From assembly GCA_032433765.1 (NCBI GenBank), contig JAVIAB010000159.1, forward strand, positions 54,016,972 to 54,080,971: a stretch of 64,000 bases of DNA, written 5' to 3'. This document shows, in pieces, positions 61,708-64,000 of this stretch (within the stretch, counting starts at the first letter, position 1; each line of letters opens with the position of its first letter). The notes below the pieces were generated by a model that was not told where the DNA came from, searched no databases, and saw nothing but the letters and a program-made list of their open reading frames with translations. Source of the DNA: Megaustenia siamemsis. Taxonomy: Eukaryota; Mollusca; Gastropoda; Stylommatophora; Ariophantidae. The translations under genes and the position numbers were made by a program.

Positions 61708-63965
61708 GTATCCAAGGAAGTGACTCAGGAAACTTTCCACTTTATGGATGCACCACAGAAAAGGTGGACATTTTATTTCTTTATTTTGACAGCGTAGATG
61801 AGTCTGTTTATGGTAATCAACATACAGCGGGCTTGAAATTTGTTGAAGACTTACGTTCCACTGAGACAACGTCAAGAGCGATATTCGCTGGTGTTTATGA
61901 TTCGTATTCTACCAGCAATCCTGCAGTAAACGTCAGCTCTTGGAAGTTTTATGATTTAAGCACATATGTGAAAGATGCACAGAAGTTGCTTATTACAAAA
62001 TTCGAGTTTTGGTCTCATTCAATATATCAGAACTACCGTAACATTGCCAATACTAACCTTACACGCAAAATACAGTTTGTCCAACGTTTATTTGCGGAGA
62101 TACCTGGGTCTAGACAGAACGCCACCCATGTCGCTGTTATTTTCCTTAACGGCGCAGATTTATCATTTGAAGAGACGAGAAGTATCCCCCACATTGTAGA
62201 CCAGCAGAAACAAGATACAGACATCAAGATATTTGTTGTGGTCTTTGATGTCAAATATGTAAGTCACCTGGTCTACCTTAGGGATACCCTACTTGTTGGA
62301 TACAACAGCAAAGATTGGTTGGGACAAATTCTAGTAATGATAATTTGCGACCAGTGTAGTGAAGGCTGGTTCATATTTAGACAAACTGATCAAACATCTT
62401 GCTATTTACCGTTGGTTTTTAATTCCGGAAAAGATTGGGAGTCTGGTAGGAATAAATGTAAAGATAAATACAGTTCTTTAGCAACAATAGAAACAAAAGA
62501 GGAAATGCTTTTCTTACAACAACAAATGTCAACGTTTCTAACAGGTTCCAAGTACCTCAGATATGACACTAAAAATACATCTCGATTAACTGTACAATTT
62601 GTTATTGGACTCAAAAAAACTACAATCAACATTACAAAACGTTTTCATTGGTATTTGATAACAAATAAATATAGTCCATTGGTGGTTAATCATTGGTTGC
62701 TAGGGAAACCATCTGGTAGTTACTTCAAAAGATGTGGAGTGTGGCAATTTGTTTACAACAATAATAGAAATGACGTCAACAACACATCCAGCAACGTTGT
62801 TGATGATGGATGGGTTGATGTGAGGTGTCGGGACAAAATAAATTTCTTTAGCCTGTGTGAGGCGACTCTTCCACGTAGAGTTGAGTACAAGAACATAATG
62901 AGAATAAAACCTGCATCGAATGAAAGTTTTACTCAAGCTCTAACAAAGGGAGATTTTATGATATTTAAGGATAACATCGTGTCTAAATCGGCCAACATTG
63001 TCAACAAAGATTTCTTATCTTTCTTGAGAAAGTCAGAGCAAGAATTATTTCCACTCTTTGATTGTGAAGACTCACTTGGTTCGCAATACATTTCCTATGT
63101 TTATGTCTGTGACTTTATTGATCATTGCAGCAACAGGCGGGATGAGCTGTTCTGTTTTGATAAATCACGACTTGCAAAAACAGATCGACAAATTGGTATT
63201 TATTGTTGTGACGATTCGTTTTTACCTGCACAGTGGGTTTGGGATGGTGAAGTTGACTGTAATGTCTGTGGATACAGCCTAGAGGATATCAACGATGAAA
63301 GTGAAGTTGTTGCAATTGCATTTGAAAAACGCGAGCGCTGCGCCTTCTATTGTCAACAGAGGTGTGTGAGATTCAAAGATCTTAATAATAACCAAATAGA
63401 TTGTCACGGTAAAGAGGGACATATAGACGAGACTATAGGGAAACTGGAAACGACGAATTCTTGTTACAACAGTCTGGGACATCGATTGTGGTCTCCCAAG
63501 TGTGTCTACTTAAAGGACATGTTCGGTGTGTTAATGGGTTGTAGAGATGTTTCCCATCTTGATAACTGTACTGACTGTGAGTGCCCAGAGGGATACGTTA
63601 AATGTGTGAACACTTACTGCATCCCTCAACATTATGTCTTTGATGGAACTTTAGACTGTCCTACAGGAGATGACGAGAATAATTACACTCTTACCTCTTG
63701 CACAGGAAACTTTGCTTGTTGGAATAGTAAAATGTGTCTCCATCCTGACCTAGTTTGTGACGGAAATCCTCACTGTCCACATCGCGATGACGAAGTGGAC
63801 TGTCGAGTAAAATGTGATGACGCATTCCACTGTATTTTGGGGACAGTTACAGCGTCAGATTACAATAAGCCAATAACAATATTCAATATTTACAGTCTTG
63901 ACGGGAGAACGCGTTACGTGGATTTGTCCCACGTTCAATGTAATGGATTTCGCTTTCTTTCCTGA
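61708..63965 (+). CDS. vWA-CTLD-LDLa receptor paralogue, gene 2 (frame ends before 7TM)
   Basis: The exon begins after GTTGTTGCAG, with the same phase-1 entry as gene 1. The frame runs vWA-like (VDILFLYFDSVDES), C-type lectin (CSEGWFIFRQTD, GWVDVRCRDK, SLCEA) and LDLa modules (DHCSNRRDELFC, CPTGDDENN, CPHRDDEVDC). It closely follows gene 1 with many substitutions. After LSHV the reading becomes QCNGFRFLS and stops at 63963-63965. Alignment of 63935-64000 with gene 1 at 35115-35185 shows one base fewer in gene 2, so the first LRR and all later domains are out of frame. No signal-peptide exon was found upstream. It is either a decaying pseudogene or a gene for a truncated ectodomain. The window ends 35 bases later, so a downstream rescue (for example splicing at CAAT/GTAATG) cannot be excluded. 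Confidence 0.8.
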
Positions 63966-64000
63966 TAAACCTTGTAGTCCTTATTATGTCTCACAGCAAC

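Noticed and set aside
63930..64000. Calling gene 2 definitively dead
   Set aside because: Only 35 bases remain after the stop. A sequencing error or alternative splicing at the CAAT/GTAATG site cannot be excluded from this window.

Overview
The window is invertebrate nuclear DNA, most likely from a gastropod mollusc. The large single-exon receptor gene resembles the GRL101-type leucine-rich-repeat GPCRs known from the pond snail Lymnaea. The retroelement mix (Nimbus/I-like and RTE-like LINEs, Penelope-like elements, tRNA-derived SINEs) also fits snail genomes. The species cannot be fixed from sequence alone. There are no bacterial-style operons, CRISPR arrays or rRNA genes, and I recognised no functional tRNA gene.

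Layout. 1-5.2 kb: decayed non-LTR retroelements, including a Nimbus-like element (minus strand) split by a 5'-truncated RTE-like insertion with a 10-bp target duplication. 4.8-7.5 kb: a 36-bp minisatellite split by a Tc1/mariner-superfamily element with a DD83E transposase (Sailor/DD82E-like). 7.7-10.8 kb: a hAT element inside an (AT)n tract. 11-14.2 kb: mostly non-coding, with a 24-bp minisatellite. 14.27 kb: a candidate signal-peptide exon with a consensus donor site. 15-32 kb: repeat-filled sequence that would be an 18.5-kb first intron. It holds a candidate LTR, three Penelope-like copies with hammerhead-like motifs, a long RTE copy and nested LINEs. 32.86-36.6 kb: a large exon encoding a vWA-like, C-type lectin, LDLa, LRR and 7TM receptor. 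36.6-56.5 kb: LINE relics, a 61-bp higher-order repeat, a 438-bp SINE-containing satellite, a 60-bp satellite and a second DD83E element inside it. 56.5-64 kb: a second copy of the receptor intron and exon, running off the window.

The only clear host genes are the two tandem receptor paralogues. They share intron sequence, including a nested RTE insertion with the same target duplication, a SINE and a Penelope-type ribozyme motif, so the locus was duplicated after those insertions. The second copy has no visible signal-peptide exon. It also carries a one-base length difference at the start of its LRR region that ends the frame before the 7TM part. It may be a pseudogene or encode a truncated ectodomain.

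Everything else is mobile-element or tandem-repeat DNA. All three DNA transposons with readable ends sit inside tandem arrays. The points most worth following are the receptor architecture, the DD83E elements, the SINE-derived satellite and the covarying hammerhead-like stem.
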